In this document: positions 35,669 through 49,458 of the stretch, one piece after another
Position numbering within the stretch: the stretch's first letter is position 1
Layout: each line of letters begins with the position of its first letter
NCBI GenBank assembly: GCA_037126765.1
Contig: JBBCBC010000009.1
Coordinates: forward strand, 25,752,870 to 25,816,869
Reading direction: 5' to 3'
DNA length: 64,000 nucleotides
Source of the DNA: Stenogyne calaminthoides
Taxonomy: Eukaryota; Streptophyta; Magnoliopsida; Lamiales; Lamiaceae
The notes under the pieces: model-generated
What the model saw: only the letters and a program-made list of their open reading frames with translations
Database searches by the model: none
Told to the model about the DNA's origin: nothing
Position numbers and translations under genes: made by a program

Positions 35669-37178
35669 TTGTTGGGAAATTTATAGTTTTGATGGAAGTT
35701 CCAAAACAACTGTAATAGGACCAGGTCGAACACATTGTCGGCGATGATGAGTTAGGAAACGGTTGAACATGTTAGGCGGTGATGGAATAGATTATGTCAT
35801 ATATATTGGGGAACTCAATATGTATAGATTAGATGTCAACTATCAGAAGTCAAGATCAGCAGATGCCATCAGAAGTCAAGATCAGCAGATGCCATATGAA
35901 GACTAGATCAGCATATGTCAAAGATTAGAATATCTAAAGATCGGAAGACATCGACACTTTATAAAAGCAAAAGACCTATTCTATCAAGATATCGGTAAGT
36001 CGATAAAGTTGAAGCTAAGAAAAGCGTGTCGAAGACTCGAGTAGCGATCGGTAAAATCTTGATCGATAAGTCAAGCCCAAGTCGAAATGTGATAAGCTTG
36101 CTTGCGTATCCAAAACATCTGAAGGAAATCAAAACAAGAAGAATGTCGACTTAATTTGGGCGCAAGGCGTCGAATAAATGTACTTGCTAGCCACTAAGAA
36201 CTCGAACACATATGTATGGAAATTGGCGATCGCGAGGATATGGCGTATCATGGCAAAAACATTAGAAAGGACAAATATACATGAAGGCGGCATGGCGCTG
36301 CTGAGCCGCGTCAAATCATGCTGTTACCAAAAATAGTATGAGATTCAAATTGCTTTCCAGCGGTTCTTTGATTTCAAAAGGTCTATAAATATGAGATCAA
36401 ACCTTGAGTAAGGTTACGGAAATTATACACAAGCTCAAGCTACAAGCAAATTTCATAAAGAACACGAACTCAAGCAAATATACTAAGTGTTCATCTCATA
36501 GTTTCTTAGCAAAAATCTCGTCCTTTAACTTTAAATTACTCAAATACTTGGGATATATTTCCGATTGAAAATTATACAAATCTTTACCCAAACTGAGCGT
36601 TAGGTTAAGTTTGTGAGCAAGATTTCAAGCTAGGGTTTCTAGTCTCGATTTCTGGGATAAGTTGAGTGAGAACTCTATAAACATATGTTTGTAAGGTGTT
36701 TGGACTAACACGTTAAACTAAGTCTAGTTTGGTAAGTAAGTGCCCTGGCGATAGGGAAGAGTGGGCGTAGGACAAGTTGTCCGAACCCTTTATAAATCTT
36801 GTGTGATTTATCTTGCTTTACACTATTGCACACTACTTTTCTGATAAATTATCATGCATTCTCTAAGTATAAGACCAATCTGCACCAAGTGGTGATCGTC
36901 CGATTGACTGTTGTCATCGATCAACTTGATATCTTAGAATCGATTTAAAAAGCGGTTTTTCTACGGGTTAAAACAAGCTTCAGCACATCAGTTGACTGAT
37001 AGACGCCTGGCCGATCTGCTTCACAACAATCGATAAGTTGGATATCGGTCGTCTTGATTCTCACACGCACTCTATCATCAACTTATCGATCTTACGAAGA
37101 TCACGAAAAAAAGTTTTGGAAGTCTATTCACCCCCCGCTCACAGGCTTTTACCTCGCGAAACCCGTTCGGGACCTACA
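35669..37178 (+). repeat. LTR of Copia family A, copy 1
   Basis: Starts TGTTGGGAAATTTATAG and ends CCCGTTCGGGACCTACA. The end is confirmed because copies 1, 2 and 3 all diverge right after CCTACA. Contains a 26-bp tandem duplication (35845-35895, 'agaagtcaagatcagcagatgccat'). No standard tRNA-Met primer site follows it. Confidence 0.75.
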
Positions 37179-39378
37179 CTTCAACGCAAATTTATCATTT
37201 CTTGGCGAGATCATCGAGAAGCGTCTGGAAGATGATTGAGGGCCGTATCGAACTTGCTATCAAGCGAAGCGAAGAAGTTGTACTTGATGTACTCACTTGG
37301 ATGGACATCAGTTGAAAAAAAGTTTAAAGATTTTGGTGCAGGTTCTAGAATAGAAAGAGGAGATCATACCATTTACGGACTCACGAGATTCGGATCATAA
37401 GCTAGTTGGAGTCGAACAACCCCGATTGCTATCGATGATCTCGATGGCGGTCGATCACTCGAAAATTGGAATTTGCTGACACTTTCGGATCTGTAGGAGT
37501 TGACACATAAGATGGTCGAATCTGACAAAGTAATGAGGCGAGAAAGATGGTTGAAGAAAACAAAAGGAAATCTCTGAAGCCGCTCTTTCTTATTATTGAA
37601 ATTTTTCAAGCGGATGGCGAATCTAGAACAAATGGCCAAGGAGATCACGGTTATTGAGGAACCCGGAGGAAATTTTGATGAAGGCGACCGGGGAGATCTT
37701 GACAAAAGTTCCCATCGGTGAGGAAAAACAATTTATGGATGTGATAGATCATTTAAAGAAAAGGGTCAAGTGAAGCAATGGAGGATGAAGGCCCTTCTTC
37801 ATCGGCCCGGTCGAGATAACTTTCGGATCTTGCAAACTTCTCCACTTTCAAGCAAAATCGATGAAGTATATTAAGTCTACATTTTTGTGCGGCATGGCGA
37901 AAATGTTCAAAAATGACATGAGCTTCTTTGTTCCAAATGTGATTGAATCGGCCATCGGGGCGTGAGCGAAAAATGTCATAACTCCTTTGCATGAGGATTA
38001 GTGAAAAGTTCGGAGATAATCTTTGCGAAGAAGGCGATTAAGATAAATGAGAAGTTGGCTAAGGTGGAGGAAATAAAAAATCGGCGATTCCGCGGCGATG
38101 ATGAATGAAGATGACACATCTTACTAAAGCGCAAACATATTTAGGCCGATGCGGTCAAAGCGCATAAAATCATCATCGGAGATAAGCTAGATTTTGTATA
38201 TGATAAATTCAACACTCTTTTTGTTGATCTTTCTCAAGCTTGATGTTAGCTATTGTGGACAAGGTTCGACCTTTTTTGATATTCAATCTCCGGCTCTTGA
38301 TGATTTAAAAGCAAACTCTTTCAAGCGAAATTGGTGACCTCAACATAGAAGTTAAAAAGCACTTTTTGAGGGAACCAAAAAGGGAAGAAGAAAAAGATCT
38401 TTGAAGTCGAAAAAAGATTGAATCGGTCGAGAATTTTATGGTGGGATCGAGATAAAATTTGGATCGAGAAAAAGATTGAAGAAAGATGCTGGCGGTACAA
38501 CAACACTTGACAAAAAGTAATTTCATCGTCAAATGTTGAATCGGATGAAAAGCAAAAGCTTATTCTTTGCTTTCGAAGGGAAGAAAGTTGTTGCGGCATA
38601 AAGAAAGAAAGAAGTTGAGTGAATTGGTACGCGAAGAAGCGAAGAAGAAGAGGAAAAGAGCTTAGAAGGAAGAAGAAGCATGAAGACTCATCGGGACTAA
38701 GTAGATCATATCGATGAAAGTCGAAAGGGAAAATTAGGCGGATCACGGACAAGGATCGGGGATATGTTGAGCGATTCTACGGTGATGTGGATGTGATTGT
38801 TAAACATCGAAGAACATGTAGAAGGAATGGAAGAAAATCAAGAAGCGAATGGTATGTGTAAACACATCAATCGGATTATTCCCGTTTAAAGAAGACAAAA
38901 AGATGAAATCTTGAAAATGGTTGACTAACAAACATCAAGAATTCTACAAGTGCACGATGAAGGAAGCGAAGACTCTTCCGAGTTGCGTTACAGTTTGCAC
39001 CGAACAGTAGAGGTGATGGACTTCTGAAAATTGGTGAAGGAAAAGTGGACAAGATTGCCTTTCATGCGACTTTGAACAAGTGCCTTATTCAAGATGACAT
39101 CATGGCGAGGACAAGTTTCTTTGCGATTAAGGCTAGGACTCTATGAAATGTCGCCATTCGAGAAGAAGAGATAGAAGACTAGATCGAGACATTTTTGTTC
39201 GTCGATCGATTAGGAATATGTTCACTTTTGTACTTGTAGCAATTATCTATCAATAAAACACTTCCCTTTTACGATCTTAAGACAAAAATCTCTTTGTCTT
39301 CGATTTCTTGTCTCTTTTTACTTTATTGTTCAACATGCTTTCTATTTAATGTTTTGGTTCCATCAAAAAGGGGAAAAT
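37179..39378 (+). mobile_element. Internal region of family A, non-autonomous
   Basis: 2.2 kb between two direct LTRs. The plus strand is GAA/AAG-rich (38380-38700), as expected of a Lys/Glu-rich gag-like or coiled-coil protein, but no ORF above about 65 codons survives on that strand. No RT, RNase H or integrase motif seen. It ends with a polypurine tract (AAAAAGGGGAAAAT) before the next LTR. Confidence 0.6.
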
Positions 39379-40830
39379 TGTTGGAAAATTTATAGTTTTG
39401 ATGGAAGTTCCAAAACAGTTGTAATAGAACCAGTCGAACCTGTTAGTTAAGCGATGAATGGTCAAAAACCAAGCTGAACATGTTAGGCGAGTTGATGATA
39501 TAGACTAGGTCACATATTGAGGGGAACTCAATATGAATAAGTTAAGTCTGAAGATCAGAAGACAAGATCAGTAGAGCCATATATCAGAATGTTTGAAGAT
39601 CAGAAGGCTCAAGATCAGAAGTGTCAAGAAGACGTCAAGACTCAGAAGACCAGAAGACCTATTCTATCAAAGATATTAACAAAGTCAATAAGTTGAGCTA
39701 AGACAACTTATATCGAGAAGACTCGAGGTAGCTTTGATCGTTGGGATCTTGATCGGATCAACAAATCGAGAAGAATGTAAAACATATACACGCAATCTAA
39801 GTCATGTGAGCGAGATCGGACAAAGAAGAATGCCACCCCGGGGCTTCTGAGGCACCAAACACCTATACTTGTTACCAGCGAGATTTAAACCGCGTATGTC
39901 TTGGATCGGCGATCCCGAGGATATGGTTATGTCGAGGGCGAATGACTAGAAATGACAAATTACGCGAAAAAGGCATGGCCTTCACCGAGCACGTCATATC
40001 ACACTGCAAAGCTACCTAAAATAATCGTACGATTCAAATTGCTCTCCAACGGCTCTATGAATCAAAAGTCCATAAATATGGGATCAACCTTCATAGTAAG
40101 ATTCTGAAAATTATACTGACTAAGCATTCAAGTCATTTCCACAAGAACAGAAGAACTTCGAAATATTCTAAGTGTTCATCCCTTGGTTTCTTAGTAAAAT
40201 TATTATCCTTTAGCTTTTTAGGCTACTTTCGGATACTAGGATAGAATTTTAGTTGGAAACAAAACAAATCTTACCCCCACGAGAGTTAGGTTAAGTTTGT
40301 AAGCAAGATCTCAAGGTAGGGTTTCTAGTCTTGATTTACGAGATAGTTGGTGAGAGCTCCATAAATATATGTATGTATTGTGTTTGACTAACACATTAGG
40401 GAAGAGTGAGCGTGGGACAAGTTAGTCCGAACATTATAAATCGTGTTGATTTCTTTCTTTACTTTGTATACACCTTCTTGATTTGATAAACTACCATGCA
40501 TATCTTAAGTAGAGATCGGTCCCCAGCACCAAGCGATTGATCGTCGGTTGGACACTTTGTTCTTGATCTGATCGAAAAAACCTTAGATTTTTTTTATATC
40601 AAAAGCGGTTTTTCACGGGTTAATTTAAAGCTTAAAATGCAATCGATTAAAGCCGATAGACACCAATTTGATCTGCTTACCCGTGATCGGTAGGTTGAAT
40701 ATCGATGCTCTCTTGATCACCGGCCTCTATATCGACAAACTTGCAAACCCGCGTTGATCCTTGAATTTGATTTCTATTCACCCGCCACTCTAGACTTACG
40801 CCTCGCTTTGAAACCCATTCGGGACCTACA
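39379..40830 (+). repeat. LTR of Copia family A, copy 2
   Basis: Starts TGTTGGAAAATTTATAG and ends CCCATTCGGGACCTACA; about 1.45 kb, colinear with copy 1. Copies differ by many small substitutions and indels. Confidence 0.75.
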
Positions 40831-42548
40831 ATTTATCTACTAAAAGATCTAATATTGGTTGCTAAGGACCTACTAAGCACACAATCTGAAACATTTTTTG
40901 TCGATGAAGTGTACATATTAAAGATTTGACACCTATTCTTGACTTCAAGTACATCGATTTGAAAATCAAATGTTTCTTATATGTTTGAGAGCGATGCACA
41001 TAATGGAGCATTGACGAGAATTTGAAGGAGTTGAGGATTGCCCCATCGTTATAATCTCTTAAACTCCGCGCATTTATAGCCTTTCATGTTCTGCGTGTTC
41101 AACCTCTGAAACAAACATTTTTGCACCTTGCAATCAACTTTGAACAACATATCACGGATCCCCGTAACCTCTTTTTCATTACAAATGGAATATTCAACAC
41201 TATTTGACTAAAAATGGAGCGAAATGATCTTATTTTTTGGTCCTCGGTTGAAAAAAGAGATGTCTTGAGAAATCGAGAACCACTTTGATTAACATTGGAT
41301 CTTGGCCGATTCATTAAGGTATTAGTGTTTGTTACATTTTACAACAAAAGATCGCGTTTTTTTTTCCGTTCAAATAAAAAGTTGTACGTCTGAAATTATT
41401 CTATTTCTCGATTATGATCTCTATCATCATCTCTATTCCCTTTATCAATTCTCTATCCTACCTAGATACATGAATTTCTTTATCAATTTTATTACCTTAT
41501 CCTTAGCCCGTTCATTGGGTCTACTATAATAAAATAAGATTAATATAATTAATAGAGCTCAAAAGAAACTAAAATCACGGGGATCATTATTATAAAATAT
41601 GAGACTATTATTAATACATCAAATCTATAGCTTAGAGTGGCTTTTGATATTTTTAAAATCAGAACTTTGAAGCATCGATAAATATTAAGATATCAACATA
41701 AATATCAGCGTCGATAATAAAATTGGGGTTTTTGAGATTCGATATCAAAGCTGTTACGTTGCATTAGGGTAGATTCAATTATAATATTCTGATCAACTTG
41801 ATTCATGCATATGTTGTCACTTGGTAGAGTGGAATAGTTTGGTTTGATCTTGATCTCCTATTTTAGTCGACTTCCGTTTTGTAAATTTTTTAAAAAGCTA
41901 TTTTGTATAATAAGAAAATAACAAATTGTGGCTTTAGCTAAATTGATATTTGGTTAGCACTTGAATCACAATTTTGTACAATGTTTTTTTTAAAAGAAAA
42001 TTTCATGTTGAGAACAAGTTACCTTTCGAATCTTGTAAACAAAACGAAAATGCAATGAAATAGAGTCATATTTGAACAAAAAAACATTAACTTTATAATC
42101 TTCATCACTACTGAAAGATTGCTTTTGTTAGTAATGTTTGCAGTATGTGGTGTATGTCTATCTGAATTTAAATATACACAACTTTTAACCAAATTAGTTA
42201 ATTAATATCTTCATTTAGTTTAGTTTTGCTATTTAATTTAAAACTCTTCATGGATTGATGACATTTCAATTGAAGGTGTGTGTCTTGTAAACACCATGTT
42301 TATCATTAAAGTGTTGCACGAGTATTCGAGGCTACATGGGACAACGAAAAGTTATAAACTTTTTTTATCTCGTTAAAATTGATGAATAAATCTCACACAA
42401 ACACAATAATTCATTTCGGTTATAACTAATTTATAGAAATAAATAGCTAAGTGAGTCCTCATCCAAACACAAAACCAAATTTAATATCGTTTGATGAATA
42501 TCACAAATCGAAGATGGGTATGATTTCTCCTATTCTTTTGGTTGAGTT
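40831..42548. other. Intergenic DNA between retrotransposons
   Basis: AT-rich, no supported gene or RNA. Confidence 0.5.
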
Positions 42549-42553
42549 AAAGT

Positions 42554-43146
42554 TGTTGTACCCGGTTTTGTTACTTGCGAACAAGCAAACAATTTAGTAA
42601 TGTTCCGATCAATACCACGACGAAAGCAATAAATGACAAGTGATTTGATTACCCAGTTCGTCTTTAGAATAGACTAAATGCAGGGGCACCAAACTAGGAT
42701 TTGTCTTGTATAATATATGCCTGAAATTACTAAGATTTCGATCCTTTACAATGTGCATTACAAGTTATATTTATAGACACAAATCTAGGGCTCTGATCTT
42801 CGTGGGCTTTCTCTGGTGGGCTGATTAGGGCTTCCTTCCTTGCTCCATAAAATCGCGCTCACGGATATGCTTTCCCTGGTTACATCCCGAGAAATCCGCC
42901 TCACCATAACTGCCCGAATCTTGTCCATATTTATCTCTAACCGAAGTCGCGACTTCTTCAACCGCGATGTCCGATTCTTTCAAGTTCGCTCATGACTTAT
43001 TTCTTCGTCAATTGCTAGCGACCTTCCAGAGACTTCAAAATCACCTCCCTCCTTACTCGGTTTGGATGAAGTTGGATAACAAAGCTAAACATGAGATTAC
43101 CTAATCGAGCCTCCTCCGTTAATTTCGGGTTATTTCCCGTACAACA
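42554..43146 (-). repeat. 3' LTR of the Tat-type element
   Basis: Plus strand starts TGTTGTACCCGG and ends CCCGTACAACA; the terminal TGTTGTAC and GTACAACA form an inverted repeat. 593 bp, colinear with 57432-58011. Confidence 0.85.
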
Positions 43147-43158
43147 ATTTCCCCTCAA
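43147..43158 (-). promoter_or_regulatory. Polypurine tract of the Tat-type element
   Basis: Minus strand GAGGGGAAATTG directly abuts the 3' LTR: the plus-strand primer site for reverse transcription. Confidence 0.75.
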
Positions 43159-43566
43159 GATGAGGTGTGAGCTTGCTTGGATCTTATCTTGAGCAGATTG
43201 ATATTCTTAACCTCGTAAAGCGATCTTGGGATGCGTGTCCAAGTCAAGTCTCTCGTCCTTGGGGGCCGTATAGTCGCCTAGGTTTCCCCTAATCGGTGTG
43301 ACAAGTGGCCAGGATGGTAATGATGGTGCGGCCGGCGGAGGGGCGTTTCAAAGCCCTTGAGTTAAGCCCGATCGGCGATCGCGTGCTTCTACGTGTCGCC
43401 CGTCGTCCCTAATTTCATGAGGGTCCCCAAAATTTCAAATTTATACTTCGACCCTTAAGCCTCTTTATAAATAGGTCTAGGGTTCCTCCTCAAAAGCCTT
43501 CCTCTCTCGTCTCTGAAACTCCGGCTTGAACTTTAGAAATTTATTCTTGGCACTTTCGGAAGCTTT

Positions 43567-46400
43567 TTGGTAACCGTCTTTCCCCAATTTCACATTAATG
43601 GCTTCGGTTCGTCTTCCCCCATGCCCTCCATTCTGGTTTCTTCACCTTCAAGCAGCGATAATCGCAATTGCCTAGTTATCTTTATCGTAATAACAAGACC
43701 CCGCCACCACCGATCGGCCATGCCCTCGATTGCCGGTGCCCTCGTGGCCGTCGGAAGATGAAGAAGCTGGCGATCAATTTTTAGGGAGTTGGAAGACATT
43801 GTACATATCCACTGCTCTGGAACAAGGCTTGTTTACGCCAGACCCGACCCCTTGAAAGCGGATCTAGAACTCTCTAACCTCCGAAATAATAATATGGAGC
43901 TTATGAGTGGGTTTTCGATTCTACCGCTCTATGAGGCCGAGCCCCCCCTATGAGAACCCGGCTCGCGACTTGTCTCGAATCGGTCGAGTCGGACTTTGTT
44001 GCTTCCTGAGAAAGAAGAAGCAGTCGGTTCTTCTGCGATCTACTACGTCCGGTCCGCTTCCTCCACCTTTATAAAGTCCCGGGATGTACACTTCTCTGGG
44101 GTGACCTCGTAAGCGCCTACCAACTTTACGGGATGATCGCGGTCAATGAATATACAATGGATGCAGAGATCCGGTTCCCGCTCCACCGGTGATTTCTCAC
44201 CTCTTGGCGGCTTGGAATCCAGTCGACCGGATCACTCTAATGGATGGAGCTATATTCTTTCCACAATATTTGTCTTTGGGGCGGCGGGACTATATCGGTT
44301 GCCAAAGCAGGAAAATATCTTCGTGATGATGCGCCTATTGCCCCAGCCCGTGGCTCTGTTGCCGTCTTTGACCCCATTTGGGGCAAGGCTGCGTGAGTGG
44401 GATCCACTAACAAAATTCGATGGTTGGCACGACGAAGTGGTGATTCATTGGAGGCGTGGGGTAAAATGGACCCTTCAAGCACTCTGCCCATACATGTCTA
44501 GATAGATTATGTGACCCGGAGTAGAAAATGGTAAATCTCGTATTCTTGATTAGAAGTCATCTTGATCTAATTCTCATTTTCTTTTTTGGTGTTCATGCCT
44601 CGAAAATCCGACTGTATTGGGACTTTTGGATGCCTTCAAACTAGTCCATGATACCCTTAGAAATTGCTTGGGATGTTAGCATACTAAACTCCAGAGCTCG
44701 GCGGAGTCTCAAGGCCGCTTATACCGTGCGTGCCAGCGTCATCTGAAGATCCTTGTAAGTTTCCTTACTCGTCTTTATTACATCTTTCGATATCGACCTA
44801 AGCGGTTGAGCTTCTCACATTCCACAGCAGTTCTAACACCCCCATTTACCGCCATAAGCCTTACTGCGGACATCATGGCCTCACGTAGGAAATTTGTTAC
44901 CGGAAACATGAAGCGTGGCGACCTCTGAAAGCGCCCTTCAAAAAGTCCGCTCCAGAATTAGATCCTCAATTCGGTCCCCCCTTGGTCCCTGCTTTGTGAA
45001 TAAAGAATTAAAGGCTCACGAAGTCGACTCCGTGACTTGACCGAACGCTTTCCGGAAGAGTGAGGAGATCTCGGCGATCTGGTCCAAAATCAATAGGGGT
45101 TGGGGAAGAAAAGATGGGGTCGCCCCCGTCGCGTGGGCGACTTCGACCTCGCCCATACACCGCCCCATGACACCGCCTCTCCTCGTGAAGTCTGGAGGAG
45201 AGGAATTCGGCCTGAAGATGATATTGATGACTCCTTCTTAGGGTTTGGGAGGAGGCCCGGGTGAACAAGTAAGTCCTGGATTATGGTTTGCTGATCCCTC
45301 TTTTTTTCAACATGAATCCTCGCAACTCGATGATTAGGCTTTCCTTCCTAACCACAAATCGGCTTGTCGACTTTTGCCCCAGGGTGGTTAGCCCGCTCGG
45401 GAGTTCTCCCGCTTCTTGACCGGCCTCCGATAAGTGGCGGGGTTCATTTCGGCGTGCTACAATATGCCCTAGGCGTGGACTACGTCTTGATCATGACAAT
45501 GCCCGTCGTCGAGAAAATGGCCCAGGCCCGATATGTACTCGGCCATGGTCCACGCTCTCAAAGGGAGGCCTTTTATTTGGAGAGGACCCGATTACCCCGG
45601 CCAAGAGCTCCGGACATCTCCGTGGTCAGGCTCCGTGTGTCCGTCGGTAGGGACTGATCTTGGCGGTAGCCGAGACTCGAAAAAGGTTAGAAAAAGCCCG
45701 ATGGGGGGATCTTCTTACGGATCTCGACCCTCGAGGGTTGCCTTCTTGAGCTAGAGGCGTCTAAGCGGAAAAATTTGAATTCGGCCCGGTGAGGATGATT
45801 TGAAGGCGAAAATGATCGAGGCCCGAAAGAGGCCAGGTGGAGGCCATTTGGGGGAGGTTTGGCGGGGCCAAGGGGGAAGTGGACAGGAGGCCAGTTGAGT
45901 CCTGCGAAGAGATGAGCAGCTAATTTTGCGTATGTGATGGCCTTCTTGGTATCATCGAATATGTCACCGGCGAACCCTTCTGCGACCTTCTTGGGCTAAT
46001 TCTGCGATCTCAAGGTATGTCGGACAACCCTCGGCCCCCGATGTTCTTTGGATATCGAAGATTTGGAGGAATATGGGCATCGATCTCTCCTTCTTTCCCC
46101 GATCCCGAGCCAAATCGTCGCCCTCTCCCCAGGCTCCCCAGGCTGGTTGACCTCCCGGATGCCACATCTTACGAGCCCTTGGCGGAAGTTGGCCGAGCTT
46201 CGGAGGTCGTTCCTCCGTAAACTGCCCTCCCGTCGAGCCCGTCGGGGGAGATATCTCGAGTCGGGAGGTTGTTCATCAGTATTGTCATGCAATTAGGGCA
46301 GTCATGGAGAGGGTCTTAAACCCGGAAGCCGATCCACGGGTGGTTCTGCTTGACGAGGAGCCTCGCTTCCGGGATGGTCGTTACCCCACCTCGGCCTTGG
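43567..46400 (+). pseudogene. Antisense ORF of the Tat-type element
   Basis: This region is GC-richer and on the plus strand reads as fragments of one long protein, opposite to pol: a proline/serine-rich N-terminus (43567-43760), middle fragments (44146-44505, with FGAAGLYRLPK), a MASRRKFVTGN string near 44875, and a C-terminal acidic/Pro-rich block (45360-46300, including SYEPLAEV). Tat-lineage elements commonly carry such an antisense ORF between integrase and the 3' LTR, often of the 'gypsy-type transposon' or plant mobile domain kind. Family assignment is inferred from position and composition. Frames are broken in at least five places. AT-rich 3'-UTR-like sequence follows at 46440-46560. 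Confidence 0.4.
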
Positions 46401-47799
46401 TGAGAAGAATTTGAGATTAGATCTCTACTTCCCTTTTTGCTTTCGGTTGTACTAGCCTTTGGGCTTTTGGTTTATGATGTACTTCTCGACCTTGGTCTTT
46501 TATTCTTGGAAGTTATTTTTATGTTTTGTGCGGTGCTCATCTTCTTATGTAAAATAAACTCCCGTATTTCATCCCCCCAAGTCGAGTCGTAAGGCTTCGT
46601 CTTGAGGCCTTGACTTGAACTTCGTACAACTTATCAACTTTTGGTAGGTCGGACTGGGGAAATGCCTCTCTGTCTGACATCTCCTCCTGGGGGGCAAAAA
46701 CGTTGCCCCAATTTTCCAAATTGGTGTGACGGTTGACAGATCCTAATGATAGCTTTGGGTATTAGGTATGTCGAGCGCCATAAATTAGACCAAAAATCGG
46801 CGTTACATCCCACGCCCCCGCGTCTTGCCCGATTTCTTTGTGGGGAGCCCTCGAGGTTGGAAATTACAACTTGACCCCGCCCTCCATCTATAAACATGGC
46901 GGGTATTTCACCTTGAAAACTTCATATTTTCCCTCTCCGATCTCCCCACTTTTTGCCTCCAAGCTCCGGTATGGGCTATTAAAAGCCGTGATACTCTGCG
47001 TTTTAAAACCCTTTGGGCGATAAAGTCTCTCTCTTGTGCTCTCATTGTTTCGACACTTGGACCATCTTTGGCGGCTCCTCCATCTCGATTCTTTCTTTCA
47101 GGGAGGGTGACCATCTGGCCGTTACCAAGTTTTCTTATTACGTGCAGGCGGATCCTTGCATTCTAGTGGCGTGGGGGCCCCTAACTCCGCGGTGTCTTGG
47201 GTGCCGTCCGGAATGGGATTAATGGTGTGAGCCCCTCTTGATCTGGCGATCAAATTTAATGCGAATCCGATCATGCGAAATGCCCTTCATAACCCCTTGA
47301 GTTTTTTGCGTCGTAAAGATGGCACTCGTGCTTGCTCACCGCGAAAGCCCATTCTGTTACGACACTCCAAGGATGTTGTAACATCCTTTTACGATAGGAT
47401 TTTACAACATCTTCCTCGCGACCTCTCCGGGTCCAGAGATCTTACCTAATAGCAATGTAGTATAGACCAAGTCATTAGTTCAAGTGGCTCAGGTGCAGTG
47501 CGGACTAGCTCGATTAGAAAAATGTATTGTAGTGGAATGCTCTCTTTTCTGAGCCTTTGGGTTACTATTGTAATGGGGTTTTCCCGACCTCTGTGTCTTT
47601 ATTAATGAAATTCTCCTTTTTAATTCCTTCATTGTTTTGACTTGATTTCCTTATCTGACTTTTGCTTAGTCCTTGTCTTCTTATTTTCTATCGACTTGTT
47701 TCTTGGATATTTGCATAGCCATCTTATAAAGTCGGGGATGACCCGCCTGCCGGCGAAGGTGGCGATCTCGCCTCGATATTTCTAAAAGTCGGACCTCGG

Positions 47800-47940
47800 G
47801 TTTCACGTTATCAATCATGTCTTTCATGCGACTGCGTGTTATCGATCATGTCTTTCATCGCGACACCCGTTATCGATCATGTCTTTCATGTGGTATGCAT
47901 TTAATCGATCATATGTTTTTCATGCAACCCGCTTGGTTTT
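47800..47940. repeat. Tandem repeat of about 36 bp in the Tat-type element
   Basis: Four units of 'gttatcgatcatgtctttcatg' with variable joints, just downstream (minus sense) of the integrase C-terminus. Confidence 0.85.
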
Positions 47941-47958
47941 TACCTGGAATCTCACATT

Positions 47959-49050
47959 TCAAAAAATAGAAATTGTTGTTACTACAAATACTTGTTTACA
48001 TTGAACGATCGTCTGAGGACATAAATCTCTTGGTAGTATTTTTTTCAAATGAGTTGCATTCCACGGATATTGAGCCTTGGTCCCATCTGCTTTCTCGAGC
48101 TCGTATGCTCCATTTGGTAGGACCTTGATATCTGGAATGGGCCCTCCCAATTGGGGCGAGGGCACCTTTTTGAGTCTCAAAGTATCTTCTTGATCTTAGG
48201 TCCCCGACCTTAAAAGCGTCGAACTTCGTACTTTAGAGTTGTAATATTTCTCGGACCTCTACTTGTATCTGCCATTTCTCATATTAGCCTCTAATCGCTT
48301 TTTCTTGGTAGGTCGAGGTTCCTCTCCCGAGGCTTCATCATTGTGATTGAAAGCGACTTAGCTAGTCGGAAAAGTCGGGACATCGACCTCACCAGAACCA
48401 CTACCTCGATTCAAGAAATTAGCGAATAAGGGGTTTTGCGGGTTGAATTCTGCAGAGGTTGTTATGTGCGCCCGCAACACATCTGGGAGCTCCTTGGCCC
48501 ATTTCCCATTTCCCCTCCGATCTTGGCCTTGGCGTGTGCTTTATGATTTTGTTCCGCGGCCTCGACTGTCCGTTCGATTGGGGGTGGTATGGGGAGTGAA
48601 GAATAACTTTGTGATCTTCCATTTTTTGAAGAAAGCGTCGACCCGTTCAGATTGAAGCTTCTTCCCGTTATGCGATATGATTATGGAAGCGGTCGAATCT
48701 GCCGGATAATGTTGCGCCAAATGAACTGATGACATGATCTTGGTCGATGGTTGCGATTACCTCGGCTTTGGCCCGTTTTGTGAAGTAATCCACATTACTA
48801 AGACATACTTGACCGATCACAGGGGCGTTGGGAGTGGCCCGATGATGTTTATCCCCCACTTTGCAAAAGGGCCAGGGCGAGGATACTCGTGAGCTCTTGG
48901 TGCGACCTTGATAGAGGGCATAGATCGACATTTGTGGCATTTGAGCGTGAAAACAATAGCATCGGCCCTTAGGTTGGCCAAAAATATCCTGCCTTGTGGT
49001 TTTGTGGGCGTGACTCCCCGATGTGGTTTTCTCATGCCCCTTTAGTGTAT
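47959..49050 (-). pseudogene. Integrase of the Tat-type element
   Basis: In minus-strand order: zinc-binding end LKCHKCRSM (about 48920-48955), core start SSPWPFCKWG (the first catalytic Asp region) and VDYFTKRAKAEV (48800-48880), then NGKKLQSERVDAFF and the HSPYHPQSNGQ motif (48560-48670, with the catalytic Glu region after it), and C-terminal VLPNGAYELE then WNATHLKK (47959-48180). Integrase joins the cDNA to host DNA. At least four frameshifts make it non-functional as assembled. Confidence 0.8.
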
Positions 49051-49458
49051 TTCTCGCGGGATGTCTTGACCTTGTTTGGGTGATATACGCCAGTAAAGGT
49101 ATTCAACCTCGTTGTCTGACTCCTCGCTATCATTGTGTATAGGGAGGCCATAATTGCAAGCTATTAGAGCTTGGGCCTTGATCGGTGACAAGGCCGCTTA
49201 TCAAATACTCCATGATGGGTGTCATCGATTCGGCACGGGTTTTCTAATGTTATTCTGATTACTTGCGGTGGATGGGTGGGGAAATGTCGTGATGGTGACA
49301 TTCTTCATATGCAGTGATCCTTGGGAGTCACCAACTTTGGCCTAAAAGCTTGTCGGCTCGCGAGTTAAAAAACTCTCTCGATGTCGACTTGACATGGATG
49401 CATGTGAACTTCATGCCTGTGTTTTCTAATTTCCTAATAAGGCGCCATCACATCGTCC

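Noticed and set aside
38321..38752. 143-residue minus-strand Phe/Ser-rich ORF
   Set aside because: Mirror of a GAA/AAG-rich plus-strand stretch in retrotransposon A.
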